Shown: piece after piece, positions 22,436 through 30,420 of the stretch
Layout of the letters: the number at the start of each line of letters is the position of its first letter
Numbering within the stretch: the first letter of the stretch is position 1
Source of the DNA: Paracoccaceae bacterium
Lineage (GTDB): Bacteria; Pseudomonadota; Alphaproteobacteria; Rhodobacterales; Rhodobacteraceae
Assembly: GCA_027030435.1 (NCBI GenBank)
Contig: JALVEX010000191.1
Span: 1 to 31,848, forward strand
DNA length: 31,848 nucleotides
Reading direction: 5' to 3'
Program-made: the position numbers and the translations under genes
The notes under the pieces: generated by a model
The model's input: the letters and a program-made list of their open reading frames with translations, nothing else
Database searches by the model: none
What the model was told of the DNA's origin: nothing

Positions 22436-23473
22436 TTGCCGGAAGACCTGAAAGAACGACTCGCGGCGAAGGCCCTTGAAGAGGGTTTTTCGGCTGTCGG
22501 GGTTTGCCGGCCTGACAGCGTGCCAGAGATTGCCGGGCGCCTGGCGCAATATGTGGCCGAAGGGCGGCACGGGCAGATGGGGTGGATTGCGGAGCGGATG
22601 CATTGGCGGGGCAATCCGGCGGCGCTGTGGCCCGAGGCGAAATCGGTGGTGATGCTGGCGGAATGTTACACGCCTGAGCATGATCCTCTGGAAATTCTGG
22701 AGAGGAAGGACCGGGGGGCGATCAGCGTCTATGCGCAGAACCGGGATTACCATGACATCGTGAAGAAGCGGCTGAAGCGGGTGGGCCGCTGGCTGCTGGA
22801 GCAGGTGGATAGGGCGGAGATCAAGGTTTTCGTGGATACGGCGCCGGTGATGGAAAAACCCCTCGGCGCGGCAGCGGGGCTTGGCTGGCAGGGCAAGCAT
22901 ACCAATCTGGTGAGCCGCGAGCTTGGAAGCTGGTTTTTTCTCGGCGCGATTTTCACCACGGTTGAACTGCCGCCGGACAGGCCCGGGCGCGATCACTGCG
23001 GATCCTGCCGCGCCTGCCTTGACATTTGCCCCACCTGCGCCTTTCCCGCGCCCTATCAGCTGGATGCGCGGCGCTGCATTTCCTATCTCACGATCGAGCA
23101 CAAGGGGCCGGTGGACGAGGCCTTGCGCCCGCTTCTCGGCAACCGGATCTACGGCTGTGACGATTGCCTTGCCGTCTGCCCCTGGAACAAGTTTGCCTGC
23201 GAGGCGCGGGAAATCCGCTACAAGGCGCGCCCCGAGCTTCTGGCGCCGAGGCTTGCGGATCTGGCGCGGCTTGACGATGCGGCGTTTCGGGCGCTGTTTT
23301 CGGGCAGTCCGATCAAGCGGATCGGGCGGGACCGCTTTGTGCGCAACGTGCTCTATGCGATCGGAAATTCGCAGGATCCGGCCTTGCGGGAGGTGGCGCG
23401 GGAGCTTGTGAATGATGCGGATGAAGCTGTGGGGGATGCGGCGCGCTGGGCTGTTGCGAGGCTTTCGCCGTGA
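22436..23473 (+). CDS. queG: Epoxyqueuosine reductase
   Basis: A 345-residue cobalamin- and iron-sulfur-dependent enzyme catalysing the last step of queuosine synthesis in tRNA, reduction of epoxyqueuosine to queuosine. Two 4Fe-4S clusters are evident: CGSCRACLDIC (Cys188, 191, 194, 198) with Cys201 and CDDCLAVCPW (Cys241, 244, 248). The DTAPVMEK segment has the catalytic Asp134, and the N-terminal cobalamin-binding part includes GFSAVGVCRP and GQMGWI. C-terminal residues (about 315-345) form a HEAT-like helical end. The start is a TTG at 22436, eight bases after an AAGGGG site; the nearby ATG at 22420 is out of frame. Its stop overlaps the next gene (GTGA). Confidence 0.95.
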   Translation: MPEDLKERLAAKALEEGFSAVGVCRPDSVPEIAGRLAQYVAEGRHGQMGWIAERMHWRGNPAALWPEAKSVVMLAECYTPEHDPLEILERKDRGAISVYAQNRDYHDIVKKRLKRVGRWLLEQVDRAEIKVFVDTAPVMEKPLGAAAGLGWQGKHTNLVSRELGSWFFLGAIFTTVELPPDRPGRDHCGSCRACLDICPTCAFPAPYQLDARRCISYLTIEHKGPVDEALRPLLGNRIYGCDDCLAVCPWNKFACEAREIRYKARPELLAPRLADLARLDDAAFRALFSGSPIKRIGRDRFVRNVLYAIGNSQDPALREVARELVNDADEAVGDAARWAVARLSP

Positions 23474-24357
23474 ATCCCCTGCGCGGGATCGCCATGATTG
23501 TGACGGCCGTCGGGCTGTTTGCGGCGATGAACAGCCTGATCAAGGCGGTTCCGGAAATTCCGGCGGGCGAAGCGGTGTTCTTTCGCTCGGCTTTCGCGCT
23601 CCCTGTGATCATTGCCTGGCTTGCTGTCCGGGGGCATCTTGCGCATGGGCTCCATGCCGGGCACTGGCGGCTGCAACTGCTGCGCGGGCTGGCCGGCACC
23701 ATGGCGATGGGGCTGAGCTTTCTCGGGCTGAGATACCTGCCCTTCCCTGAAGTTACCGCACTGCGTTTCATCACGCCGGTGCTGATCCTGATACTGGCCG
23801 CGATCTTTCTGGGAGAGCGCTTTCGCATGATCCGCCTGGCGGCAATTCTTGCCGGCTTCGCAGGCGTGTTGATCATGCTCTGGCCACGGCTCGGGGCGCA
23901 AACCGGAGCAGCGGAGCGGCATGAGCTGTTCGGGGTGCTCATCGTTCTGGCTTCGGCAGGGTTCGCGGCGGTGGCGCAGATTGCCCTGAAAAGCATGGCG
24001 GGGCGCGAAAAGACGGCGGCCATCGTGTTCTGGTTTTCGGTGATCTCCATGACGGTCGGCCTGATGACGCTCCCGTTCGGCTGGGTCCGGCCCGAACCAT
24101 GGGAAGCGGCTTTTCTGATCATGGCCGGCATTCTTGGCGGCATGGGGCAGATGCTGCTGACCGAAAGTTACCGCCATGCCGATGTGGGAACCCTGGCGCC
24201 CTATACCTATGTTTCCATGATCTGGGCATTGCTGATCGGCTATTTCGTGTTTGACGAGATGCCGACGGTTTCCATGCTTGCCGGCGCGGCCCTTATCATC
24301 GGCGCCGGATTGGTGATCGCCTGGCGGGAGCGGACAAGGGGAAGCCGCGGATCCTGA
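23470..24357 (+). CDS. EamA/DMT-family transporter
   Basis: A 295-residue inner-membrane protein with two EamA repeats and about ten helices. The first repeat runs from GIAMIVTAVGLFAAMNSLIK to GERFRMIRLAAILAGFAGVLI; the second from LIVLASAGFAAVAQIALKS to AGAALIIGAGLVIAW. Substrate is unknown. The GTG start at 23470 overlaps the queG stop (GTGA), indicating translational coupling; an internal ATG at 23494 is the alternative but would cut into the first helix. It is unrelated in operon to the other EamA gene of the window and the two are only family-level similar. Confidence 0.9.
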   Translation: MNPLRGIAMIVTAVGLFAAMNSLIKAVPEIPAGEAVFFRSAFALPVIIAWLAVRGHLAHGLHAGHWRLQLLRGLAGTMAMGLSFLGLRYLPFPEVTALRFITPVLILILAAIFLGERFRMIRLAAILAGFAGVLIMLWPRLGAQTGAAERHELFGVLIVLASAGFAAVAQIALKSMAGREKTAAIVFWFSVISMTVGLMTLPFGWVRPEPWEAAFLIMAGILGGMGQMLLTESYRHADVGTLAPYTYVSMIWALLIGYFVFDEMPTVSMLAGAALIIGAGLVIAWRERTRGSRGS

Positions 24358-24452
24358 GCAGTGCCGCCCTTGCATGTGAGGAACGCCAAGCCATGACCGA
24401 TCCCGCGTTCGGGGCTTGTCGCGCTTTCAATACCTGAGCGAATGTTTGCAGA

Positions 24453-25727
24453 TCACCCGTTCTCTCTGAGAACGGCACCGGCCAGATAGAGAGATCCGCA
24501 GATCACTATGCGCGCCCGTGGGTGCTTTGCCGAGATGGAGCGTATGGCGGCTTCCACATTTTCCGCCTGTCCGGCCCGAAAGCCGACTGCTCTTGCGATC
24601 TTGGCGGTTTCGGCGGCGGGCAGGGTGGCCGGCTCGTCCGGGATGGTAACGGCGGTCAGGTTCTCGGCCACGCCGGCCAGGGGGCGGAGGTATCCTTCCA
24701 CATCCTTGGTGGCAAGCATGCCGCAGATCAGATGCGTGGGGCGTGTGGGAAGGGTTGCCAGGTGGGCGGCGATCGCCTTGCCCGCGGCGGGGTTGTGCCC
24801 GCCATCAAGCCAGAGCTCGGCCTTGCCGGCGGCCTGCGCCAGTGGCCCCTTTCGCAGGCGCTGCATGCGCGCAGGCCATTCGGCGCGAGTAAGCGCCGCC
24901 GCACAGGCCTCTTCACCCAATCCGAGGTGGCGCAGGGCCGCAAGCGCAATCCCCGCGTTCTCGATCTGATGCGCGCCCGGCAATACGGGCAGTGGGAGAT
25001 CGAGAAGCCCCGTTTCATCCTGAAACACAAGCCGCCCGCGCTCTTCCCAGACGTGCCAGTGCTGGCCATGCGCGATAACAGGCGCCCCAAGGCTTTCGGC
25101 ACGCGCCTCGATCACGGCAAGCGCTTCCTCCGGCTGAGGGCCGACGATACAGGGCACGCCGCGCTTCAGGATCCCCGCCTTCTCGCCGGCAATCTCGGCA
25201 AGGGTTTCGCCGAGGAACTGCGTGTGATCGATCGAAACCGGCGTGATGATGGTGAGCGCCGGCTTCTCGATCACATTGGTTGCATCGAACCGCCCGCCGA
25301 GCCCGACTTCCAGCAGGGTGAAATCCGCCGGCACGATCGAGAAGGCCAGAAGGGCGGCAACGGTGGTGATCTCGAAATAGGTGATCTGATCTTCGCCATT
25401 CGCGGCGAGGCATTCGTCAAGGATTTCGATCAACGCATCCTCTTCGATCAGCTTTCCGGCGAGGCGTATGCGCTCATGAAAGCGTGCAAGATGCGGCGAG
25501 GTATAGGCATGGACGCGCATTCCCGCTCCCTCCAGCCCCGCGCGCAGCATCGCCTGCACCGAGCCCTTGCCGTTGGTTCCGGCTATGTGGATCACGGGCG
25601 GGAGCTTGCGCTCGGGATGGCCCAACGCGGCAAGCAGGCGCCAGACACGATCCAGCGTGAGATCAATGATCTTTGGATGCAGCGCCTGCATCCGCTCAAG
25701 GATGCGGTCGGAAGTAGAGCGGCTCAC
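24453..25727 (-). CDS. folC: Bifunctional dihydrofolate/folylpolyglutamate synthase
   Basis: A 424-residue Mur-ligase-family enzyme that adds glutamate to dihydropteroate and to folates. Motifs include the ATP loop HIAGTNGKGSV (47-57), TSPHLARFHERIRL, TYFEITT, LEVGLGGRFDATNV, SIDHTQFLGETLAEIAGEKAGI and the C-terminal-domain WLDGGHNPAA. The N-terminal SDRILERM-ALHPKIIDL is typical. The start codon is GTG at 25727, overlapping the accD stop (GTGA on the minus strand), so it is translationally coupled to accD, a frequent accD-folC arrangement. A perfect eight-base-pair hairpin lies inside the last codons. Confidence 0.95.
   Translation of the reverse strand: MSRSTSDRILERMQALHPKIIDLTLDRVWRLLAALGHPERKLPPVIHIAGTNGKGSVQAMLRAGLEGAGMRVHAYTSPHLARFHERIRLAGKLIEEDALIEILDECLAANGEDQITYFEITTVAALLAFSIVPADFTLLEVGLGGRFDATNVIEKPALTIITPVSIDHTQFLGETLAEIAGEKAGILKRGVPCIVGPQPEEALAVIEARAESLGAPVIAHGQHWHVWEERGRLVFQDETGLLDLPLPVLPGAHQIENAGIALAALRHLGLGEEACAAALTRAEWPARMQRLRKGPLAQAAGKAELWLDGGHNPAAGKAIAAHLATLPTRPTHLICGMLATKDVEGYLRPLAGVAENLTAVTIPDEPATLPAAETAKIARAVGFRAGQAENVEAAIRSISAKHPRARIVICGSLYLAGAVLRENG
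24457..24475 (-). terminator. Hairpin at the 3' end of folC
   Basis: CCGTTCTC and GAGAACGG (24457-24464 and 24468-24475) form a perfect eight-base-pair stem with a three-base loop, ending one base before the folC stop codon. There is no T-run after it. The 95-base space between it and the convergent EamA gene (24358-24452) shows no other feature. It may end accD-folC transcription weakly or protect the mRNA end. Confidence 0.4.
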
Positions 25728-26725
25728 TTTTCCGCTTCAGTCGTTGCGCCGGATTGCGCGGCCTCGGCCGAGCCTTCATCGGCATTCTCCGCCGCAGCCT
25801 CGCCAGCCTGCGCATCAGCCTTGCCGGGCTTCGCTTCGTCCGCGGTCGGCTTCGGCAGATCGCCCTTGATCGGCGGATCGAGCCGCAGCAGCATCCTGGT
25901 TATGGTGATCAGATCATCGCGCAGATCCTTGCGGTGGGTGACCCGATCGAGCATCCCGTGATCAAGCAGATATTCCGATCGCTGGAAGCCCTCGGGGAGC
26001 TTCTCGCCGATGGTCTGCTCGATCACCCGGCTGCCGGCAAAGCCGATCAGCGCGTTGGGCTCGGCGATCTGCACATCGCCAAGCATCGCATAGGACGCCG
26101 TGACACCGCCGGTGGTGGGATGCGTCAGCACCACGATATAGGGCAGGCCTGCTTCCTTCAGCATCTGCACCGCAACCGTGGTGCGCGGCATCTGCATCAG
26201 GCTCAGGATACCCTCCTGCATGCGCGCGCCTCCGGCGGCGGAAAACAGGATGAACGGGCTCTTCTTCTTCACCGCCCGCTCGGCCGCCGCCAGAATGGCG
26301 TTGCCCACATAGATCCCCATCGAGCCCCCCATGAAGCGGAAATCCTGGGCTGCGGCCACGATCGGGGTGCGCCCGATCTCGCCCTCGGCAACCAGCATCG
26401 CTTCCTTTTCGCCGGTTTTCTTGCGGGCCTCCTTCATGCGATCGGGATATTTCTTCTGATCGCGGAAGCCGAGCGGATCGGGCGGCGCATCGGGCACGTC
26501 GATCTCGGTGAAAACCCCGCCGTCAAACAGCGCCGCAAGCCGATCGCGCGGGGCGATGGGCATGTGATGATCGCAATTGGTGCAGACGTTAAGGTTTTCC
26601 TTCAGTTCCCGATGAAAGAGCATGGTGCCGCATTCGGGGCATTTCGTCCAAAGGTTCTCGGGCACCTCGCGGCGCGAAAACAGGGAATTTATCTTCGGGC
26701 GGACGTAATTCGAGATCCAGTTCAT
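25724..26725 (-). CDS. accD: Acetyl-CoA carboxylase carboxyltransferase subunit beta
   Basis: AccD is half of the carboxyltransferase that makes malonyl-CoA for fatty acid synthesis. The 333-residue protein has the N-terminal zinc ribbon (Cys29, Cys32, Cys48, Cys51 in KCPECG and VCTNCDHH), then the crotonase-like core with AAQDFRFMGGSMG, SAAGGARMQEGILSLMQM, HPTTGGVTASYAMLGD and GFAGSRVIEQTI. The last ~35 residues are Ala/Glu/Lys-rich and look disordered, an extension seen in this group. I chose the ATG at 26725 (MNWISNYVRPK), with AAGGTGG upstream; a GTG three codons earlier is the other option. It heads the accD-folC pair and overlaps folC as GTGA. Confidence 0.95.
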   Translation of the reverse strand: MNWISNYVRPKINSLFSRREVPENLWTKCPECGTMLFHRELKENLNVCTNCDHHMPIAPRDRLAALFDGGVFTEIDVPDAPPDPLGFRDQKKYPDRMKEARKKTGEKEAMLVAEGEIGRTPIVAAAQDFRFMGGSMGIYVGNAILAAAERAVKKKSPFILFSAAGGARMQEGILSLMQMPRTTVAVQMLKEAGLPYIVVLTHPTTGGVTASYAMLGDVQIAEPNALIGFAGSRVIEQTIGEKLPEGFQRSEYLLDHGMLDRVTHRKDLRDDLITITRMLLRLDPPIKGDLPKPTADEAKPGKADAQAGEAAAENADEGSAEAAQSGATTEAEK

Positions 26726-26757
26726 CTGCACCACCTTGCTGGGAAGTCTTGCCTCCT

Positions 26758-26786
26758 GAAATAGGCGGGATCAGGGGGAAATGCAA
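26758..26786 (-). promoter_or_regulatory. Promoter candidate for accD-folC
   Basis: On the minus strand TTGCAT (26781-26786) and TATTTC (26758-26763) are spaced by 17 bases, 33 bases upstream of the accD ATG. Spacing is ideal and both boxes match about half to two thirds of the consensus. Confidence 0.5.
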
Positions 26787-26826
26787 ACGGCCCCGCCCGG
26801 AGCGCCCGCCAGGAGCGGCAGAGGCC

Positions 26827-27702
26827 TCAGCGTGTGAGCGCGTAGCGCAAAATGCGCCAGAGCACCAATAGCAACGCAAGATTGATCGCAACCGAAACGG
26901 CCCATTGGGCCATGCCAGCCGGCAGCGGGCTGACATAGAGGGAAAGCCCGGTGATCGTTTCGTCCATCGCGATCACCAGCAAGGCGAAGAGATTGTTGAC
27001 GAAATGCAGCCCGATTGCCGCGCCGAGGCTGCCCGTCTGCTCCACAAGATCAGTCGCAATCAGAGCGAAGGCGAAAACCGTGGCAACGATCATCCAGGCC
27101 TCCGGGCCGAATTTCGGATTGAAATGGAGGAGCGAAAACAGGAGCGCAGGCACAACCATCCAGACCGCCCGGGAGGTGAAGCGCGCGGCAAGCTGCTGGG
27201 GCAGATAGGCGCGAAACACAAGCTCTTCGGATGCCGTCTGCAACAGAACCAGCGGCACGGCAAGAGGCAGGAAGCGCAGCCATTGGTCGAAGGGGAGATT
27301 TTCGGCCACGCTGCTGAATACGAGCGTGAGAGCGCCGAACACGATGAAGAAGGCCAGACAGATCGCAACGGTGATCAGGAAGCCGCGCAGCGTTTCGCCG
27401 AGCGGGCCGAAGAGCGTTGCCGGGCTGCGGTAATGGCAGGCCGGTGCGGCGATGATCGCGCCGAGGCCAAAGCCGATCAGGGAGAACAGGAGCACCAGGG
27501 TGGGAACGGGTTTTGACGGGCTCGCAAGCTCCATGAGGAAGGGAAAGAAGCCGAAGGGCATGGTGGCGGCGAATACGCCCGCGAGCACGAGCGCGGTAAA
27601 GCCCGCATAGATGAAGACGATCAGCAATATCCCCAGAAGCAGCCGCCAGATCTGTGGATAGAGCCGCGCCGGGGCGATATAGGCCTTGAATTCCGGTGTC
27701 AT
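26827..27702 (-). CDS. CPBP-family intramembrane metalloprotease
   Basis: A 291-residue polytopic membrane protein of the CPBP (Abi, type II CAAX protease-like) family. The three glutamyl-protease motifs are present: EELVFRAYL (Glu159, Glu160, Arg164), LLFSLLHFNP (His193) and GLHFVNNLFAL (His233, Asn237), all within predicted helices. About seven to eight membrane segments are visible. Bacterial members have been linked to bacteriocin self-immunity and membrane-protein processing; nothing here fixes the substrate. I chose the ATG at 27702 (MTPEFKAYIA) after a GGAAGCAGGAAG run; the upstream open extension overlaps ilvD antisense. It is divergent from ilvD. Confidence 0.9.
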   Translation of the reverse strand: MTPEFKAYIAPARLYPQIWRLLLGILLIVFIYAGFTALVLAGVFAATMPFGFFPFLMELASPSKPVPTLVLLFSLIGFGLGAIIAAPACHYRSPATLFGPLGETLRGFLITVAICLAFFIVFGALTLVFSSVAENLPFDQWLRFLPLAVPLVLLQTASEELVFRAYLPQQLAARFTSRAVWMVVPALLFSLLHFNPKFGPEAWMIVATVFAFALIATDLVEQTGSLGAAIGLHFVNNLFALLVIAMDETITGLSLYVSPLPAGMAQWAVSVAINLALLLVLWRILRYALTR

Positions 27703-27771
27703 CTTCCTGCTTCCTGCCCTGTTGCCTGCCCGGCGCAGGTTACAGGCACTGCCCGGCCGCTGCAATCTCGC

Positions 27772-27800
27772 TTGTGGAATGCCCCCGCCTCGCCTATCAA
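27772..27800 (+). promoter_or_regulatory. Promoter candidate for ilvD
   Basis: TTGTGG (27772-27777) and TATCAA (27795-27800) are separated by 17 bases, giving a start near 27807 and a leader of about 23 bases before the ilvD ATG. The GGGAGG ribosome site at 27819-27824 lies in that leader. No attenuator peptide rich in Ile/Leu/Val codons is visible. Confidence 0.55.
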
Positions 27801-27829
27801 AACGCGAAAGCTGATGATGGGAGGCCCCG

Positions 27830-29566
27830 ATGAAGAAGAACACCCGCTTTGACAAATCCCGCCTGCCGAGCCGGCATGTGACGGAAGGCCCGGAACGCGC
27901 GCCGCACCGCTCCTATCTCTACGCGATGGGCATCAGCGAGGACGAGATCCACCAGCCGCTGATCGGGGTTGCCACCTGCTGGAACGAGGCCGCGCCATGC
28001 AATATCGCGCTCAACCGCCAGGCGCAGGCGGTGAAGATGGGGGTGAAGGCGGGCGAAGGCACGCCGCGCGAATTCACCACCATCACCGTTACCGACGGCA
28101 TCGCCATGGGCCACGAGGGGATGCGCGCCTCGCTGGTATCGCGCGAGGTGATCGCCGACAGCGTGGAACTCACCATGCGCGGCCATTGCTATGATGCCCT
28201 TGTCGGCATCGCGGGATGCGATAAATCGCTCCCCGGCATGATGATGGCCATGGTGCGGCTCAACGTGCCGAGCGTGTTCATCTACGGCGGCTCGATCCTG
28301 CCCGGCCGGCTCAATGGCAAGGATGTAACGGTGCAGGATGTGTTCGAGGCCGTGGGCAAGCACCAGGCGGGCGAGCTTTCCACATGCGAGCTGGAAAAGC
28401 TCGAGGCCGTGGCCTGCCCCTCGGCCGGCGCCTGTGGCGGGCAGTTCACCGCCAATACGATGGCCTGCGTGAGCGAGGCGATCGGCCTTGCCCTGCCCAA
28501 CAGCTCGGGCGCGCCCGCGCCTTACGAGAGCCGCGATCAGTATTGCGAGGCCTCGGGCGAGGCGGTGATGAACCTGCTTGAGAAAAACATCCGCGCCCGC
28601 GATATCGTGACCCGTGAAGCCCTGATCAACGCCGCGCGCGTGGTGGCCTGCACCGGGGGTTCCACCAATGCCGGCCTGCACCTGCCGGCGATTGCCCATG
28701 AGGCCGGCATCGATTTCGATCTGGATGACGTGTGCGAGATCTTTCGCGATACCCCCTATTTCGTTGATCTGAAGCCCGGCGGCGCCTATGTGGCGAAGGA
28801 TCTCTACGAGGCCGGCGGTGTGCCCGTGATCCTCAAGGAGCTTGACAAGGCCGGCCTCATCCACCGCGATTGCATGACAGCGACAGGCCGCAGCATCGGC
28901 GAGGAGATCGACATCGTGACCCGCGAGGCCGATGGCAAGGTGATCCATCCGGTAAGCAATCCGATCAGCAAAACCGGCGGCGTTGTGGGGCTGAAGGGAA
29001 ATCTCGCGCCCGATGGGGCCATCGTGAAGGTGGCCGGGATGAGCGAGGAGCAGCAGGTTTTCACCGGCCCCGCGCGGGTGTTCGAATGTGAGGAAGATGC
29101 CTTCGAGGCGGTGCAGAAGCGCCAGTACAAGGAAGGCGATGTGATCGTGATCCGCAACGAGGGCCCCGCCGGCGGCCCCGGCATGCGCGAGATGCTCGCC
29201 ACCACCGCCGCGCTTTCCGGCCAGGGCATGGGCAAGAAGGTGGCGCTCATCACCGATGGCCGCTTTTCCGGCGCAACGCGCGGCTTCTGCGTGGGCCATG
29301 TGGGCCCCGAGGCCGCTCATGGCGGGCCGATCGCTCTCATTCGCGATGGCGACATGATCACGCTCGATGCCATCAAAGGCGTGATTTCGGTGGACCTGAC
29401 GGATGAGGAGCTTGAAAAGCGCCGCGCCGAGTGGGAAGGCCCGCGTGAGACCATCTATGCCAATGGCGCTTTGTGGAAATACGCCCAGCAGGTCGGCCCG
29501 ACCCGGCTCGGGGCGGTTACCCACCCGGGAGCCAAGAAGGAGCGCCATGTCTACATGGATCTCTGA
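27830..29566 (+). CDS. ilvD: Dihydroxy-acid dehydratase
   Basis: IlvD dehydrates 2,3-dihydroxy-isovalerate and -methylvalerate to 2-oxoacids in valine, isoleucine and leucine synthesis. The 578-residue protein has the iron-sulfur ligands expected of the family: Cys50 (TCWNE), Cys130 (GCDKSLPGMMMA) and Cys202 (SAGACGGQFTANTM). Other motifs are TDGIAMGHEGMR, VYGGSILPG-like IYGGSILPG, and the C-terminal LITDGRFSGATRGFCVGHVGPEA. It has a strong GGGAGG site and a good promoter. The last 20 bases overlap the start of the downstream lipoprotein gene in another frame. Confidence 0.97.
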   Translation: MKKNTRFDKSRLPSRHVTEGPERAPHRSYLYAMGISEDEIHQPLIGVATCWNEAAPCNIALNRQAQAVKMGVKAGEGTPREFTTITVTDGIAMGHEGMRASLVSREVIADSVELTMRGHCYDALVGIAGCDKSLPGMMMAMVRLNVPSVFIYGGSILPGRLNGKDVTVQDVFEAVGKHQAGELSTCELEKLEAVACPSAGACGGQFTANTMACVSEAIGLALPNSSGAPAPYESRDQYCEASGEAVMNLLEKNIRARDIVTREALINAARVVACTGGSTNAGLHLPAIAHEAGIDFDLDDVCEIFRDTPYFVDLKPGGAYVAKDLYEAGGVPVILKELDKAGLIHRDCMTATGRSIGEEIDIVTREADGKVIHPVSNPISKTGGVVGLKGNLAPDGAIVKVAGMSEEQQVFTGPARVFECEEDAFEAVQKRQYKEGDVIVIRNEGPAGGPGMREMLATTAALSGQGMGKKVALITDGRFSGATRGFCVGHVGPEAAHGGPIALIRDGDMITLDAIKGVISVDLTDEELEKRRAEWEGPRETIYANGALWKYAQQVGPTRLGAVTHPGAKKERHVYMDL

Positions 29567-30290
29567 GAGGCCACGGCCTGCACGCCCCGCCCGGAGGGGC
29601 GCGCTGATGCTGGCAATGGCTGCACTCGCGGGATGCTCGCAAACCGGGCCTGGCCGGCTCTCCTTTGCGCCGCTCCCGCCCCGGGCGGCGATGGTTGCGG
29701 ATGGGGAAGTGAGGATCAGGGGGCCGAAAGGCTTTTGCATCGTTCCCGATGCAATCAGGCAATCCCCCGGCGGCGATTTCCTGCTTCTCGCAAGCTGCGC
29801 CGCGATCAGCGGCTCACCGCGCCACCCTCACCCCGAATTGCCGGCGCTCATCACGGTTACCGTATCCGGCACGCCCCTGACGGACGAACTTTCCTCCGCT
29901 GCCTTGCATGCCTTCTTTGCGAGCAAGGCAGGGAGGGCGGCGCTCAGCCGATCGGGCAGGGCAGAAGATGTGCGCATTCTTGGAATGGAAGATCGCGACG
30001 GCATGTTCATCATCCACCTCCGGGATGACGGCAATTCATCCCTGCCGGGGACGAAGGGCGAATACTGGCGGGCCATGTTCGATCTTCGCCAGCGGATCGT
30101 GACGGTGTCCGTCATCCCCCCGGACAACACGGCCCCCGGAAAGCAGGCAGAGCGCAAGCTGCTCCTTTCCCTTGTCGAAACCCTGCGTGCCGCCAACCCG
30201 CAAGGCCGGGGCGGGGCCACAGCGCGGGCCGGCACGGGGGGCAGGCCACCAAAGCTCCCCCGGCCCAGGCCAAGGCTCCGGGCAGGCTGA
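29547..30290 (+). CDS. Predicted lipoprotein of unknown function
   Basis: A 247-residue protein with a long arginine-rich start (1-18), a hydrophobic stretch (19-28) and lipobox LAGC (Cys30), so it is predicted to be lipid-anchored in the envelope. The mature part has PKGFCIVPDAIRQ, a central region with ITVTVSGTPLTDEL, and GEYWRAMFDLRQRIVTVSV; the C-terminal ~35 residues are low-complexity (Gly/Arg/Pro). I recognise no named family. The ATG at 29547 has AAGGAG five bases upstream, both inside the end of ilvD; the 20-base overlap implies cotranscription with ilvD. Alternative starts further upstream are inside ilvD and give no signal peptide. Confidence 0.78.
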   Translation: MSTWISERPRPARPARRGALMLAMAALAGCSQTGPGRLSFAPLPPRAAMVADGEVRIRGPKGFCIVPDAIRQSPGGDFLLLASCAAISGSPRHPHPELPALITVTVSGTPLTDELSSAALHAFFASKAGRAALSRSGRAEDVRILGMEDRDGMFIIHLRDDGNSSLPGTKGEYWRAMFDLRQRIVTVSVIPPDNTAPGKQAERKLLLSLVETLRAANPQGRGGATARAGTGGRPPKLPRPRPRLRAG

Positions 30291-30320
30291 AGGAAAAGCG
30301 GTCCGGCATCGGGAATGTGG

Positions 30321-30328
30321 TTAACCAT
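30321..30328 (+). promoter_or_regulatory. CtrA-like half site TTAACCAT
   Basis: TTAACCAT (30321-30328), part of a GGTTAACC palindrome, sits directly before the -35-like box at 30329. It matches the half-site form of the CtrA motif but no second TTAA is spaced at 11 bases on either side. Confidence 0.4.
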
Positions 30329-30357
30329 TTTCCACCATTATTGCTTTCTGCTATGAG
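30329..30357 (+). promoter_or_regulatory. Promoter candidate for the DUF6478 gene
   Basis: TTTCCA (30329-30334) and TATGAG (30352-30357) are separated by 17 bases, 64 bases upstream of the DUF6478 ATG. Each box matches four of six consensus bases, and the region is the most AT-rich in this spacer (30291-30420). Confidence 0.45.
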
Positions 30358-30420
30358 GCGGCAGAGCGTGTGCGCAACGGAAATGCGGCGGCGGCCGCAG
30401 GATGAGGGCGATCAGGCAGG

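Noticed and set aside
22420..22436. ATG at 22420 as queG start
   Set aside because: It is in a different frame from the queG coding sequence; the TTG at 22436 is in frame and correctly spaced from AAGGGG.
27703..27771. Attenuator or leader peptide for ilvD
   Set aside because: Only a five-base-pair hairpin (27725-27739) upstream of the promoter, and no short frame rich in Ile, Leu or Val codons.
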